Notes under the pieces: model-generated
Told to the model about the DNA's origin: nothing
The model's input: the letters and a program-made list of their open reading frames with translations, nothing else
Databases searched by the model: none
Shown: positions 45,751 through 56,501 of the stretch, piece by piece
How positions within the stretch are numbered: the first letter of the stretch is position 1
How the letters are laid out: every line of letters begins with the position of its first letter
DNA from: CAIQPS01 sp963721365
Lineage (GTDB): Bacteria; Actinomycetota; Thermoleophilia; RBG-16-64-13
Assembly: GCA_963721365.1 (NCBI GenBank)
Contig: CAVRJE010000018.1
Location: 1 to 64,000, forward strand
Length of the DNA stretch: 64,000 nucleotides
Direction of reading: 5' to 3'
Program-made: the position numbers and the translations under genes

Positions 45751-45866
45751 GGGTAAAGGGTAGCCCAGCGGAGCGGATGCGGCCATGCGGCCAAAGGTGG
45801 AGAGGGGCGGCCCCGTGGGGCGCGCCGCCGGGCGACGACGTCCGCGCGGCGGCGTCTGGCTGAGGC

Positions 45867-46774
45867 CTAGCCGGCCTTCTTCAGCGTGATCACCACGATC
45901 TGGGGCCGGGCGAAGAACCGCAGCGGAGGAAGGATGGTGCCTATGCCGTTCGACACGATCACGGTCGTCGACCCGTTCGTCACCGTTCCCGTCCGGTATT
46001 TCTGGCCATACTCGCTGCCCACCACGGGCGCCCAGAGGCCGAAGAACGTGAGCTGACCTCCGTGGGTGTGGCCCGAGAGCATCAGGTCCGCCGCGCCGGG
46101 CTGCAGCTCCTCCGCGAAATCGGGCTCGTGGGAGACGAGCACGACCAGGTCGCTCGAGGTCGCCCCATCGAGCGCGGCTCGGCGTCGCGGGTGGCCCTGC
46201 TGTAGATCGCTCGACCCCGGCCAGCCGGAAGCGTTGCCCGGATTTCTCGATCCAGACCCCGCTGTTGTCGAGAAGGGTGATGCTCGCCTCGGCGTAGCCT
46301 CCGATCGCCGCCGCCGGGTCGTTCCCGTCGCCGCCGGGGTGAGCATAGTCGTGGTTGCCGAGCACCGCGAAGGTCCCCAGCGGCGCCTTGAGACGGCCGA
46401 GTTCGTCAAAGGCCGACTGCCTCGTACGCTTTGCCCCGTAGACATAGTCTCCCCCGAGAACGATCAGGTCCGGATCCAGGGCGTTGACCGGTCGACCAGG
46501 TCGGCCAGCCGCTTCTGCGAGAAGAAGAACGACCGGTGGATGTCGGTGAGCAGCACGATCGCGGGTCCCGTCGAAGGCCGCGGGCACATCCGGGCTGGCG
46601 AAGGTGTATTCCTTCACCTCTAGCCGGTAGGTCTCGGAGTACGAGTAGGCCGACGAGTACGAGCACGACGGCGACGATCACCGCGGCGACGATCAGCCAC
46701 TTCGTGCGCCGCCTGATCGGAGTCTCGCGCTGCCGGTCTCGCTCACCGCGTCGGCCGCCGCAGCTCGCCGCCAT
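45867..46774 (-). CDS. Membrane-anchored calcineurin-like metallophosphoesterase (three frameshifts)
   Basis: About 302 aa. A basic N-terminus leads into one helix (WLIVAAVIVAVVLVLVGLLVL), then a YkuE-type phosphoesterase. Metal motifs continue across shifts near 46630, 46545 and 46200: VLLLTDIH-like residues (one frame reads IVLGGDYVYG next), GTFAVLGNHDYAHPGG, VLVSHEPDFAEE and LMLSGHTHGGQ. Nearest relatives cleave phosphodiesters of envelope lipids such as undecaprenyl or lipid A-type compounds, outside the cell. It lies 19 bp after asd and before the helicase on the same strand. Confidence 0.83.
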
Positions 46775-46793
46775 CTCGCGCCGAAGATCCGCT

Positions 46794-47824
46794 CTACCGG
46801 GGGACGCGGACCAGATCGCGCTCGGCCAGCAACTCCGCTATCTGCACGGCGTTGAGCGCCGCTCCTTTGCGCAGGTTGTCGGCCACCACCCACAGGTTCA
46901 GCCCGTTGGCGACGGTCGGGTCGAGCCTGATGCGGCCCACGTAGGTGTCGTCCTTGCCCGAAGCGACGATGGGCATGGGGTAGACCTTGTTGGCCGACGT
47001 CGTCCATCAGCTGGACGCCGGGGGCCTTGGCCAGCAGCTCGCGGGCGCGCTCCACGCTCATGGGCGCTGCGAACTCCAGGTTGACCGACTCGGAATGGCC
47101 GTTCTGGACGGGGACGCGCACGCAGGTGGCGCTGACGGCTATACGATCGTCGCCCATGATCTTCTTGGTCTCGTCCACCATCTTGCGCTCCTCTTTGGTG
47201 TAGCCGTCCTCGAGGAACACGTCGATGTGGGGCAGGCAGTTGAAGGCGATCTGATAGGGGTAGACCGCGATCTCCGGTTCGCCGGCCGGCGAGCAGGTTG
47301 CCGGTCTGCTGGACCAGCTCGTTGATGGCCTTGGCGCCGGTGCCGGAGACGGCCTGATAGGTGGAGACGACCACCCGGGTGATGGGGACGGCGTCATGGA
47401 GCGGCTTCATGACGACGACCATCTGGATGGTGGAGCAGTTGGGGTTGGCGATGATCCCCTTGTGCCAGTCGACGTCGTCGGGGTTGACTTCGGGCACGAC
47501 CAGCGGGACCTCGGGGTCCATGCGCCAGGCCGAGGAGTTGTCCACGACGACGCAGCCCGCGTCGCGGGCGATGGGGGCGAACTTCTGCGAGGTGCCGCCG
47601 CCGGCGGAGAAGAGGGCCAGGTCGATGCCTTTGAAGCTATCGGGAGTGAGTTCCTGGCAGGTGACCTCGTCGCCCCGGTAGTCGAGCTTCATGCCCGCCG
47701 ACTTGGCAGTGGCGAGGGCCACCAGCTGTTTGACGGGGAAGTCACGCTCGGCGAGGATGCTGCGCATCGCTCGGCCGACGGCGCCTGTCGCGCCCACCAC
47801 TGCTACCCGATACTCCTTGCTCAC
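46794..47824 (-). CDS. asd: Aspartate-semialdehyde dehydrogenase (two frameshifts)
   Basis: About 343 aa, GTG start with GGAGGGATC upstream. Second step of the aspartate pathway to Lys, Met, Thr and diaminopimelate. Rossmann start VAVVGATGAVGRAMRSILAERDFP, in part VVGATGAVGRAM. The catalytic Cys130 is in IIANPNCSTIQ. SAGGGTSQKFAP and the substrate-binding RVPVQNGHSESV with its His are present. Shifts occur near 47290 (LLAG then EPEIAVYPYQIAFN) and 47000. The lysC gene lies on the same strand but about 8.7 kb away. Confidence 0.93.
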
Positions 47825-48005
47825 GATCCCTCCTTCCGACACACGAGTGAACGGAGATTCTAGCATCGGGTCAGCGTTGCGAAGTGCGGACCGGCCACCG
47901 CGGACTGTGCGTCCCGTGGTGGCGACGTGCGGCTAGCGCCGGACTTGGCCGACAGGGCTGCGATGCTGTGCTGGGGATGACAGCATGTGTGCAAGGAGAG
48001 TGGTC

Positions 48006-49484
48006 ATGGCAGAGCGGGACGCAAGAGTCCCTGCGGCCGGGCAGTCGGACTGCGTCAGCCGCCGCGATTTTCTCAAGGTGGCGGGTGTCGGCGGGAGCCA
48101 GCGATCGGCGCTGGGCGGCGGCCTGGGCGGTCTGCTGGCGGCCTGCGGCGGGACCGAGGAATCACGACCACGACCGACCGAGACCACGGCGACCGGCGAC
48201 GACGGCCACCGACTGGCGAGACCACCACATCGGCACCGGCCGGCGACGACCACGACGTCGGCAAGCGCCGGCGCCGAAGAGGGTGACGAGGTCAAGGCCG
48301 GCTACGTGATCCCGATAACCGGGAGCATGGCCGCGTTCGGTGTGGCTGCCAACTGGCACATCGACTGGTTCAACAAGAACGTCTGGAAAGACGGCCTGCT
48401 GATGGGCGACGGCAAGAAGCACAAGTTCACCGTCATCGTGAAGGACATGCAGTCGGACTCCAACCGCGCCGCGCAGGTGGCCCAGGACCTCATCCTAAAC
48501 GAGAAGGTCATGCTGATCGGCGCGAGCGCCAGCGCGGCGAACGTGGTGCCCGGTCCGGGAAGTGGCGGAGAACTTCGGCTGCCCGTGCATCACCTACGAC
48601 TGCCCGGGCGACGCCTGGAACGCCGACCAGCCCGAAGGCGGCTACAAGTGGTCCTGGCACACCTGGTTCATCTTGCAGGGACATGGCGGCCAACTTCATG
48701 GCGCATGTGGGAGCATGATCCAGACCAACAAGATGGTCGGCGGGCTCTATCCCAACGACGCGCGACGGTCAGGCGTTCGCCGCCGCTCTGCCGCTGGTCT
48801 TCCAGGCCAAGGGCTACAGCTACGTGGATCCCGGGCGCTACGAGAACGGGACCGAGGACTACACGCGCCATCATCGGCCAGATGCGCAAGGAGGGCGTGG
48901 AGATCGTCAACGGCGTGCCGACTCCGCCGGACTACGCCAACTTCTGGAAGCAGGCCGTGCAGCAGGGCTTCCGCCCGAAGATCTCCACCGAAGCCAAAGC
49001 CATGCTGCTTCCCCGCCGGCGTGAACGCTCTTGGCGACCTGGGCGATGGCCAGACGGTGGAGTGCTGGTTCCACCCCACCTTCCCGTACACGAGCATCGT
49101 CACCGGGCGTGACTCCCCAGCAGGTCTGCGACCTAGTGGGAACGAGGACCGAGCGAAGCAGTGGACCCAGCCGCTCTGCTTCTTCGGCGCAGTTCGAGGT
49201 GTGGACCGACATCCTGGCGCGGTGCACGGACCCGTTCGACAAGAGCGCGATCATCGACGCGACCAAGACAGACCAAGATCACCACCATCGGCGGGCCGGT
49301 CGACTGGACTGTGAACCCCGACCCGTACTCGGGCTTCTACAACTTCTCCACCAAGCCGATCGCGGCCGGGCAGTGGGTCAAGGGCGCCGGCAAGTGGCAG
49401 TACGACTTGGAGATCGTGGCGAGCGCCACCCAGACCGACATCAAGACGACCGCCGCCGTCAAGGAGTTGGTCTACCCGTCCTAG
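48006..49484 (+). pseudogene. Tat-exported branched-chain amino acid-type substrate-binding lipoprotein (many frameshifts)
   Basis: ATG at 48006 after AAGGAGAGTGGTC. The leader is a twin-arginine lipoprotein type: SRRDFLKVAG, a Gly/Ala/Leu core and LLAACGG. A Thr-rich linker and the binding fold follow: GYVIPITGSMAAFGVAANWHI, in part IPITGSMAAFG, FNKNVWKDG, then AENFGCPCITYDCPGD, KGYSYVDPGRY and the tail TTIGGPVDWTVNPDPYSGFYN. At least eight shifts (about 48140, 48215, 48555, 48680, 48765, 48870, 49010, 49115, 49190 and 49265) break it. No permease or ATPase genes adjoin it, so it may serve a distant transporter. The second liv-type binding protein in the window. Confidence 0.78.
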
Positions 49485-51161
49485 GAAGTCGCGGCCGGGC
49501 CCGGGCGCGGGCCGCTGAACCCGGCCAGGTACTAGCAGGGCCTGCTCTCTCGCGCAGAGCCGCCATCAGCGCTTCGCGGACCGCTTCCTGCTCGTAGGGG
49601 CGCCTGATGACCGCGGCGATGCCGTGCTGCTCGTGCCCGCGGACCTCCACGTCGCTCGACAGGATCACCGGGGCGTCCAGCCCCAGAGACCGAAGCGCCG
49701 CCCGCTGGCCCAGCCCGCTGGCTCCGCCCGGGCCGACAAGAGCGACGACGGCCACGCAGAAGGGCTGCTCGGCCGTCCCCGCCCGGCCAGCACCGCGGCC
49801 GTGTGTTCCGGGGCGGCGCACCGCACCGGGCTGCAGCCGAGCGAAGCCGAGCATCTCGGCCAGCTCCTCGCCCCAGGGCTCGTTGCCGTCCACGATGAAG
49901 CACGCGGACCTCTTCGAGACGCCCGCCGGCGTCTCCGGCGAGTCGCCGGCCGCGGTCTCCGAGCGCCAGCCGGGCCTCCAATTCGGCCACCCGGGTCTCC
50001 AGCTCCAGGATCCGCCTCTGGGTGCGCAGGTCCTCGGCGATGAAGATTGCGCCGAGTCGTTGCCCACCACGTCCCGGAAGCGGGCCGACGATAGCCGCAC
50101 CTCCACCGGTCGCCCGTCCTTTCTGTCCAGCACCGCTTCGCGTGAGCCGGCGGCAGCGGAGGCTCGGGTCCCCAGGGAGGAGCGCTCCCGACCACTTCGC
50201 CGGCCCTCCAGCCGAACATCTTCTCGGCCGCCTTGTTCCACATGGTTATGCAGCCCCGCCCGTCGACCAGCCCAGGTGGCCAGGGGAGAGACGGTGATGA
50301 CGGCCTCCAGGTCGGCGATGGCGTCGCCCCGCGACTGCTCGGCAAGGATGCGGGAGATGGCGGTGCCCGGTGGTGGTCCCCAGCGACCTGCAGCCCGGTG
50401 CGGAGCGAGGCGGGCATCACCGGGTAGACGGTGGAGCCGACCACCAGGCACGGCCATCGTCGAGCCCCGATGAGTATCGGGACGACGGCGATCGACCCGA
50501 GGAGAGCCGGCGACCCGAGCGGGCTCCGGCTGCTCGACGACGTGCGAGACGGCGGCGCCGGGCGAAGACGCCTTCGGGCGATCTCGGCGAACGGCTCCAC
50601 GCAGGCAGGCGCGAGGCCCCGTTCCTCCACCAGGTCGGCCGGTCCGTCGCCGCCGTCCAGGATGAAGGCCGCACCGCAGTCGATGCCCTCTACCAGCAGG
50701 GCCGCGCGCAAGGCCTCGCGCAGTGCGCTTCTGACGTTCTGGATGCCGGCCAGCCAGGTCTGCAGTTGGCCGTCGATCGCGGCGAGGCTTTCCGCCCGCT
50801 TCTGTTCGGTGATGTCCTCGACGATCTCGATGAAGCCGGTGGGCCGGTTGTCGGGACCTATGACCGGATGCGCCTTGATGCGGGCCGCGAAACGCGTGCC
50901 GTCGTCGCGCAGACCGGTGGTCTCGGCCTCCTGCGCCTCGCCGGTCTCGAGGGCCAGCCTGCCCGGGCAATGCGGGCACGGCTCGTCCCGCTTCTCGAAC
51001 TCCCGGTAGCACTTGTTGCCCAGCATGGCGACCATGGGCTTGGCGTAGAGGCGCTCGTTGGTCCGGTTGACCATGATGATGTCGAAATCGACCGAGATGA
51101 GGTTCATCCCGGGTTCGGTATCGGGAGCGGGGGTGTCGAACTGCTCTTCGATCTGCTCCAC
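49459..51161 (-). pseudogene. PAS-type sensory protein with GAF-like and receiver-like regions (several frameshifts)
   Basis: GTG start at 51161 (MEQIEEQFDTPAPDTEPG). First PAS domain: VDFDIIMVNRTNERLYAKPM and CYREFEKRDEPCPHCPG, a PAS with a CxxC, then FIEIVEDITEQKRAE. A GAF-like region (ALREALRAALLVEGIDCGAAF) follows, then a second PAS in another frame (DGRGCITMWNKAAEKMFGW). The end resembles a receiver (ACFIVDGNEPWGEELAEMLG, then LDAPVILSSDVEVRG). The end is uncertain between 49459 and 49532. Histidine kinase motifs are not seen. It converges on the lipoprotein gene. Confidence 0.6.
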
Positions 51162-51196
51162 GGAAACACCATCCTATGCGTTCTGCACAGGAGAGT

Positions 51197-52430
51197 TTAG
51201 CCAGCGGCTCCGGCCACACAGCGACTCAGGCCGGAAGCGCCACACCGCGGGCGAACAGGCCACGATCGATGCCAGGCGAGCCAAGCGGCCTCAGCACGTC
51301 GCCGGCGCCCCAGTCTTTGAGGACTGATGCCGTGGAGCGAGTCCATGATCCAGGCGCTCGGGAAGAAGTGCGCCACCCGGGAGAACCCCGCGCTGGTGAC
51401 TTCCAGCGGGAACCAGGCCCCCCCAAGCACCGCCAGCAGCTGGGCGGTGATGACGGTGGTCGCGATCACCGGCGGCTCGGAGCGGAAGAGCGCGGAGATG
51501 AGCAGGCCGACGCAGGCCGCGAGGAACGACAGCGAGATCATGGTCATGAGCAGAGCCGCCGGGCTGTTGAAGTAGCCCACGCCGAACGCCAGCTGCCCAA
51601 GAAGGACGAGCATGAGCTGCTGCAGGAAGGTGATGATCACCATGCCCATCATCTTGCCCTCGATGATGACCCTGCCCGATACCCCGCGTGGACGCCAGCC
51701 GGCGCAGGAGGCCCCACCGGCGCTCCCAGGCCACGCCGGTCGCCACCGTCAGAAGGCTGAAGAGCACCCACTGGACGAGCGACCCGGTGGAGGAGATGAC
51801 GAAGCCGCCGGCCTCCTGGACCGCGGCGCCGATCGTTCCCGCGCCCGAGTTCGCATCCAACGTTTGGACCGATACGGCCGGGGAAGCCAAGGCCGGCCTG
51901 CACCAGCGGCCGGGCGGACGCGGCCAGGTCCGCGCCGGAAGCCGCCCCAGTTGCAGGAGGCCACCTGTTCCACCGCGATCTTCGCCGCCAGCAGGGTGGA
52001 GTTCAGCTCCGAGACCGCGGCCTGCACGGCCTCGGCGACCGACTGGGCGCCGGTGGAGGTCTCGAGGCGGACCAGCGTGGAGTGGCCAAAGGTCGCGGAG
52101 CTCTGCGAGCGGCTGCTCCGAACCCGTTGGGGATGACCAGGGCGGCGGCGACCATCTGGTCCTCGACTGCGGTGTCGATCTCGCCGGCCGTCATCGTCTG
52201 GAGCGTGAGGAGGGGCGAAGCCTCGAGCCGGTCGAGGAACTGCTGGGAAGCCTGAGTCAGGTCTTGGTCGACGACTGCGATGGGGATGTGGCTCGCCCCC
52301 GCGCGCTGCCGATGATCACGCCGAGGAAGATCGTGAAGACGATGGGCAGGACGATGGTGAACACCGCCGCCAGCCGGTCGCGCCGGGTCTGGAGCAGCTC
52401 CTTCGCGGCTATCCGCCAGGCCCGGTTCAC
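51197..52430 (-). pseudogene. ABC-2 type transporter permease 2 (several frameshifts)
   Basis: GTG at 52430 overlaps the stop of permease 1 (GTGA). It begins MNRAWRIAAKELLQTRRDR followed by a helix (AVFTIVLPIVFTIFLGVIIG). The extracytoplasmic part has IPIAVVDQDLTQASQQFLDRLEASP, in part VVDQDLTQAS, as in YhgE/ABC-2 exporters. The last part (51197-51652) has five helices: FLQQLMLVLLGQLAFGVGYF, ALLMTMISLSFLAACVGLLISALF, then TTVITAQLLAVLGGAWFPLE. Shifts lie near 52305, 52100, 51960, 51690 and 51325. Partner of permease 1 in a probable drug or lipid exporter. Confidence 0.75.
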
Positions 52431-53676
52431 GCGTACCTCTCCTGAAGAAGAACGTGGCCAGAGCGAAGAAGACCAGAGCGAAGCCGAGCGCCGCGAGCAC
52501 CGGAAGGGCGATGCTCGCCCAGGAACCGCCGAACATCACGTGGTTCCACCCTTCGAGCAGCCAGCCGAGCGGGCTGAAGCGGCGGACGATGGCATACGTT
52601 CCGCCGATGTTGGCCGTCCCCGTGAAGTTGCCGCTGATCAGGCCGAGGAACACGAAGATGGCGGCGCCGCCGGCGCCAGCCTGGGCCGGGGTCTTGGCGA
52701 ACGAGACCGTCAGCAGCCCGAGAGAGCTCGCCACCAGGGCGCCCGAGATGGCAAGCGCTATGACAGGTCCTAGCTCTCCCCAGTGAGACCCGAAGAGCAG
52801 GCGCCCGACCACCAGCAGGATCACGGTCTGGAGGAGCACCACGGAGAACACCGCGATGTACTTGCCTGCCAGCACCACGCTGCGGGGGGTGGGGGTGGTG
52901 AACAAGCGGGGCAGCGTGCCCAGTCTCTGTTCCTCGATGATGCTGCGGGCCGGGGTCGCGGCGCCGAAGAGGGTGAAGAACAGCATCATGCCGATGAGCA
53001 CCTGGCCGGCCGTGTTGGGCCCCTTTGCCTCGGAGCCACCGGGGGTGATCGGTGAACGAGGCTCCACCGCTATCCTGTCGGAGGTCTGGGCCTGGGAGGC
53101 GTACGCCTCGGCCGCCTGCGCGGCGAGGACGGCCAGCCGGACCGGATCTGTGACCCCCTGCGCCGCCGCGAGCTGCGCGGTCGCGGAAGCCGCGGCGCGC
53201 GCCCCGTTGAGGGACTGCACCACCTCCTGGACGACGGAGGCGACGATCGCCGGGCCGACGGTGACGGTGGGGTCTTTGTAGATCTGGACCTGCTGCGGCG
53301 AGGCGGCGGCGGCCGAAAGGGCCTGCGTGAGTCCCGGCGGGATTATGACGGCAACCTCGGCCTCACCGGCGTCCACTGCGCTCTTAGCGGCTTCAGGAGT
53401 GGCGACCTGGGAGACGGTCAGCAGGTCGGCCAGCTGCGGGCTGGTGAGAGCGGCCGTGATCGCGGCGCCGGCTGTGCCGCCGGCGGCGGTACCCTCCCCG
53501 GAGTCCTGGTCGACCACGACGGTCTTCACCGGCGAGATGGAGAAGTTGTCACCGGACCCGAAGGCCGCGCCGATGGCCCCGGCCAGCAGCAGGGGGGCGA
53601 GCAGCATCATGACGAGGCCGGCGGCGCTGCGGTAGACGTGGCGGACGTCTTTCCAGGCTATCGCGAGAGAGCGCAC
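52427..53676 (-). CDS. ABC-2 type transporter permease 1 (frameshift only at the very C-terminus)
   Basis: About 415 aa. N-terminal helix (AAGLVMMLLAPLLLAGAIGAAFG), an extracytoplasmic region of ~190 residues with KTVVVDQDSGEG, then five or six helices with TPARSIIEEQRLGTLPRLFTTP, the conserved ABC-2 coupling element, and RRFSPLGWLLEGWNHVMFGGS. The main frame runs past the natural end; a one-base shift gives a stop at 52427-52429 coupled to permease 2. It starts 19 bp after the ATPase gene. Confidence 0.9.
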
Positions 53677-53695
53677 GCGTGTCTCCGAGCTCTGC

Positions 53696-54643
<948 letters not shown>

Positions 54644-54684
54644 GCCATCCTCCTCATCCAGGCGATGCGGCTACCCGCGGACCA

Positions 54685-55489
54685 GCAGCCTCGCTAACAG
54701 GCCGGCGATCTCATCTCGATCTCAAGACCAGGCGGGCGCGCCGCCAAGCGGATCGGCACTAGGCGGGCGACGAGATCGGCCAGCTTGCCCACACCATGGA
54801 CGCCATGCTCGACCGGATCGAGGAAGCCTTCTTGGTGCAGGAGCAGTTCATCTCCGACGTCTCTCACGAGCTCAGGACGCCTCTGACCATCATAAAGGGG
54901 CACCTACAGGTGCTGGACAGGCAGGCGGACCCCGGCCCTGAGACGGTGAAGCAGGAGCATGGGCTGGTGATCGACGAGTTGGACCGCATGAACCGCCTGG
55001 TTGGTGATCTGCTGCACCCTCACCCGGGCCAGCCGGGTGGACTTCTTGCGTAAGGAGCGGATCGAGTTGGACCTGTTCCTGACCTCCCTGGCCGGCGAGG
55101 GTCCGCACCTGGGGGATCGAGACTGGAGGATCGACGCGCTGCCGGGGGGAGTCATCGAGGCCGACCAGGATCGGCTGACCCAGATATTTCTCAATCTCAT
55201 GCAGAACGCCGTCGCCCATACGGAGGCCGGGCAGGTAGTGGCCTTGGGCGGCTCCGGTGGTGGGCCGGGCGAGGCGGTAGCGCTGTGGGTCAGGGATGAG
55301 GGCGAGGGGATGACCGAAGAAGTGAGGCAGCACGTGTTCGAGCGCTTCTACCGAGGCCAGGGCGACTTGGCGGGCGGCAGACTGGGGCTGGGACTAGCTA
55401 TCGTCCATGCTCTCGTCGCCGCGCACGGTGGGACCGTAGAGGTGGAGAGTTCGCCAGGGCGGGGGGCACGGTTCATCGTCAAGCTGTGA
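54685..55489 (+). pseudogene. Histidine kinase missing its sensor half (5'-truncated, frameshift near 55015)
   Basis: From the ATG at 54796 the protein reads MDAMLDRIEEAFLVQEQFIS, then the HisKA box SDVSHELRTPLTII. After a shift near 55015 it continues with VDFLRKERIEL, N-box QIFLNLMQNAVAHTE, G1 (VRDEGEGM) and G2 (GRLGLGLAIVHAL) to VKL at 55489. Before 54796 are broken HAMP remnants: GDEIGQLAHTMDAM reads across a stop. No membrane helix or sensor is left, and the divergent ABC gene begins at 54643. The ATP-binding site looks intact. Likely the 3' part of a deleted or misassembled gene. Confidence 0.8.
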
Positions 55490-55549
55490 GCCTGACCTCC
55501 GCGCCGGCGGGGCGCGGTGGGTCCACTGGCCCCCCCTTCGATAAGAGAT

Positions 55550-55578
55550 TTCTCATCTCGGTCTAACCGTCTTCTCAT
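55550..55578. promoter_or_regulatory. TTCTCAT direct repeats upstream of the Cys/Asp-rich gene
   Basis: Two exact TTCTCAT copies (55550-55556 and 55572-55578) lie 22 bp apart, two DNA turns, about 80-108 bp before the next ATG. Direct TCTCA-type repeats are the usual shape of OmpR-family regulator sites. The kinase remnant just upstream makes a two-component link plausible, but the regulator is not here. Confidence 0.45.
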
Positions 55579-55657
55579 GTTGAGTTCCGATACTTCATCG
55601 TGCGGGCGTTGAGCCTGCGCCGAGATCCAACAGCGACGACAACCAAGGAGGTCACAG

Positions 55658-56368
55658 ATGCGCAAGCGGAAATGGAGCGTCGGCTTAGTAGTCGCCGCCG
55701 CCTTGCTGCTCGCGGTCGCCGGGACGGCCTTTGCCGCGGCCGGCCAGCCCGGTAACGGTCCGCAGGCCCAGACCGGCAGTACCATCAGCCCCGGCACCAC
55801 TGGCACGCCCAGCACCACAGGCACGCCCAGCACCACAGGCACGCCCAGCACCACAGGCACGCCCAGCACCACAGGCACGCCCAGCACCACAGGCACGCCC
55901 AGCACCACAGGCACGCCCAGCACCACGTCTGCCAGCCTGTACGAGCAGACCCAGGCCCAGGCCCAGGCCCCGGCTCAGACCCAGGCTCAGGGCACGTGTA
56001 CCTGCGACGACGCCTGCACCAACGATGCCACTTGCACCGAGCCCTGCACCGACGACTGCGGCGGCACCTGCACCGACGACTGCACCGACGACTGCGGCGG
56101 CACCTGCACCGACGACTGCACCGACGGTGGCACCTGCACCGACGACTGCAACGACGCCGCCGCCTCTACCAAGCCCTGCACAGATGACTGCACCGACGAC
56201 TGCGGCGGCACCTGCACCGACGACTGTGGCGGCACCTGCACCGCTGCCGCCGACCAGGCTGCCGACGCGGCGGACTCTGCCAGAGACGCCGCTGAAGACG
56301 CTGCCGACCGCGCCAGGGACGCCGCTGAAGACGCTGCCGACCGCGCCGCGGATGCCGCTGACCGGTAG
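55658..56368 (+). CDS. Secreted repeat protein: GTPSTT array, Cys/Asp-rich C-x3-C core, Ala/Asp/Arg helix
   Basis: 236 aa, intact, with a strong AAGGAGGTCACAG before the ATG. Signal peptide: RKRK then VGLVVAAALLLAVAGTAFAA. After a short linker come seven perfect GTPSTT repeats (55802-55927), a Gln/Ala spacer, then about 85 residues holding 19 Cys, mostly as C-TDD-C and C-GGT-C units. The last ~40 residues are an Ala/Asp/Arg helix with an 11-residue period (DAAEDAADRAR twice). I know no family with this order. The Cys/Asp spacing suggests metal binding or dense disulfides, and the Thr/Pro array a stalk. Function unknown. It is far from GC-drift noise: frame, start and terminator all agree. Confidence 0.85.
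   Translation: MRKRKWSVGLVVAAALLLAVAGTAFAAAGQPGNGPQAQTGSTISPGTTGTPSTTGTPSTTGTPSTTGTPSTTGTPSTTGTPSTTGTPSTTSASLYEQTQAQAQAPAQTQAQGTCTCDDACTNDATCTEPCTDDCGGTCTDDCTDDCGGTCTDDCTDGGTCTDDCNDAAASTKPCTDDCTDDCGGTCTDDCGGTCTAAADQAADAADSARDAAEDAADRARDAAEDAADRAADAADR
55802..55927 (+). repeat. 18-bp tandem repeat array inside the Cys/Asp-rich gene, seven units
   Basis: Seven near-identical copies of GGCACGCCCAGCACCACA (the last unit varies at its end) encode GTPSTT. The identity at DNA level, not only protein level, implies recent expansion, and the copy number may vary between strains. Confidence 0.9.
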
Positions 56369-56406
56369 AACGATCCGATCTCGTTAGAGCGTGGTCCCGA
56401 GAACGA

Positions 56407-56446
56407 CCTGGGGCGCAGACCCCCAAAGGGGGGTCTGCGCCCCAGG
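56407..56446 (+). terminator. Strong hairpin terminator after the Cys/Asp-rich gene
   Basis: 17-bp perfect stem (CTGGGGCGCAGACCCCC and its complement) with an AAAG loop, about 40 bp after the stop. It also lies 56 bp from the lysC stop on the other strand and could serve both convergent genes. Confidence 0.85.
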
Positions 56447-56501
56447 GTCATCTCCGCAACAGCCGGCCCGCTTTCCCTGAACCCGAGGAGCGGCGACCGG
56501 C

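Noticed and set aside
55802..55927. Possible CRISPR-like array
   Set aside because: The 18-bp units are adjacent with no spacers, and they are in frame inside a clear coding gene.
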